Source: an uncultured Aquimarina sp. (GTDB lineage: Bacteria > Bacteroidota > Bacteroidia > Flavobacteriales > Flavobacteriaceae). Taken from it: DNA of 64,000 nt. Every line of letters begins with the position of its first letter. Position 1 is the first letter of the stretch. The stretch is taken from NCBI GenBank assembly GCA_947498935.1, contig CANMMM010000003.1:1-64000 (forward strand). Direction: 5' to 3'. The notes beneath the pieces were generated by a model, which was given only the letters and a program-made list of their open reading frames with translations, was not told the DNA's origin and made no database searches. A program made the translations under genes and the position numbers. Shown here one piece after another: positions 63,268-64,000 of this stretch.

Positions 63268-64000
63268 ATGAAAAACCTTTTTATACGCACAATACTCACT
63301 TTTTTTATATCACTTTACGCATTTGCACAAGAAACACCACAATTAGCGTACTACTTACCTCATCACACTACTTACAATCCTGCTATTCCCACTCCGCAAA
63401 GCATATTGGGCTATGTTCCCGGAAAATGGCATGTAACACACGACCAATTGGTCACTTATATGAAAGTATTAGCAGCGGCTTCTCCTAGAATTCATATCGA
63501 AAACAGAGGTCACACTTTTGAAGATAGACCTCTATTACTACTTACGATCACCTCAGAGAAGAACCACCAAAACCTAGACACGCTGAAACAACAGCACCTA
63601 CAACTCACACAACAAAAACTACCATTAGAACAACAAGCAAATATGCCTGTAGTAGTATACCAAGGTTTTTCGATTCACGGAAACGAATCTAGCGGCTCTA
63701 ATGCAAGTCTCATTACCGCTTACCACCTTGCTGCTGCGCAAGGAGAAGCAATTAATAATCTTCTAGACAGCACCATTATACTCCTAGACCCTTCTATGAA
63801 TCCAGACGGATTACAGCGGTTCGCCTATTGGGCGAATAGTAATAAAAGTAAAAACATGTCTACAGATCCGCAAGATCGGGAATACAAAGAAATTTGGCCT
63901 GGTGCTAGAACCAACCATTATTGGTTCGACATGAACAGGGATTGGCTACCTGTACAACTTCCCGAATCTAAAGCGCGTATTAAAACCTTCCATGAGTGGT
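63268..64000 (+). CDS. M14-family zinc carboxypeptidase, 5' part
   Basis: At least 244 residues, cut by the window end. Signal peptide ending LYAFAQ. Zinc ligands are visible: HGNES (His and Glu) in QGFSIHGNESSG, and the substrate pocket MNPDGLQRFAYWAN, WFDMNRDW. This is the large M14 group of Bacteroidetes, longer than usual at the N-terminus. It is likely secreted or periplasmic and cuts C-terminal residues or cell-wall amides. The downstream His ligand lies outside the window. Confidence 0.9.
   Translation, partial: MKNLFIRTILTFFISLYAFAQETPQLAYYLPHHTTYNPAIPTPQSILGYVPGKWHVTHDQLVTYMKVLAAASPRIHIENRGHTFEDRPLLLLTITSEKNHQNLDTLKQQHLQLTQQKLPLEQQANMPVVVYQGFSIHGNESSGSNASLITAYHLAAAQGEAINNLLDSTIILLDPSMNPDGLQRFAYWANSNKSKNMSTDPQDREYKEIWPGARTNHYWFDMNRDWLPVQLPESKARIKTFHEW

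Overview
The window comes from a marine Bacteroidetes chromosome, most likely Flavobacteriaceae. The evidence is low G+C, type IX secretion C-terminal sorting domains, many lipoproteins with short leaders, a SusC/FecA-style TonB receptor, TTTG-N19-TAnnTTTG promoters, and family members typical of the group (DUF3276/PUR protein, extended NusB, DUF3570, DUF4266, DUF4856, HTTM, ASPIC/VCBS giants). No rRNA, complete tRNA, CRISPR array or transposase was seen.

Layout. 0.2-0.8 kb: a membrane protein overlapping a 50-residue lipoprotein. 1.5-7.2 kb: a divergent locus pairing an envelope TPR-CHAT protease and an S8 protease lipoprotein with an ECF sigma factor and a membrane TPR anti-sigma-like protein. 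7.2-8.2 kb: a scar holding a headless toxin-like tail, a possible immunity gene and the 3' part of a tRNA-Met(CAU) with its terminator, bracketed by two inverted copies of one repeat. 8.2-15.2 kb: two giant divergent ASPIC/VCBS lipoproteins. 15.2-21.5 kb: an accessory stretch with a T9SS cargo gene between 68-bp direct repeats, a DMT transporter and two unknown envelope proteins. 21.7-33.4 kb: core genes (aconitase, GNAT, MoxR, three SurA-like foldases, OmpH/Skp, guaB). 34.4-37.4 kb: a thioredoxin-ApbE-DUF4266-DUF3570 operon. 37.5-40.1 kb: a secreted barrel protein and a TPR-LytTR regulator. 40.3-48.2 kb: iron-related genes (Cys-rich peptide, ferritin, PAS protein, TonB receptor, HTTM, imelysin, DUF4856). 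48.4-50.7 kb: heme-binding protein, HMG-CoA lyase, DUF1287. 51.0-53 kb: an antitoxin with a nonsense-mutated toxin and a spondin-like T9SS protein. 53.3-64 kb: core metabolism and transport (pyrD, pepT, MscS, yajC, nusB, leucine dehydrogenase, ABC exporter, PUR protein), then a partial M14 carboxypeptidase.

Three interspersed repeat families run through the intergenic spaces. R is about 90 bp and looks like a structured 3'-UTR RNA, usually next to stop codons in fixed orientation. G is 57-165 bp, with GAAGTGGTTTAAAC-type inverted ends. P is about 160 bp, with GAACTCATCTTGAC-type inverted ends. Long G and P copies share the core CATAGCAGCGCTAC.

The best candidates for undescribed biology are the CHAT/S8/sigma/anti-sigma locus, with a GGGTAAC box that also occurs upstream of two other envelope genes, and the ApbE-DUF4266-DUF3570 operon, whose small lipoprotein ends in GGGCGCN and whose barrel protein carries an SGAS motif resembling a flavinylation site.
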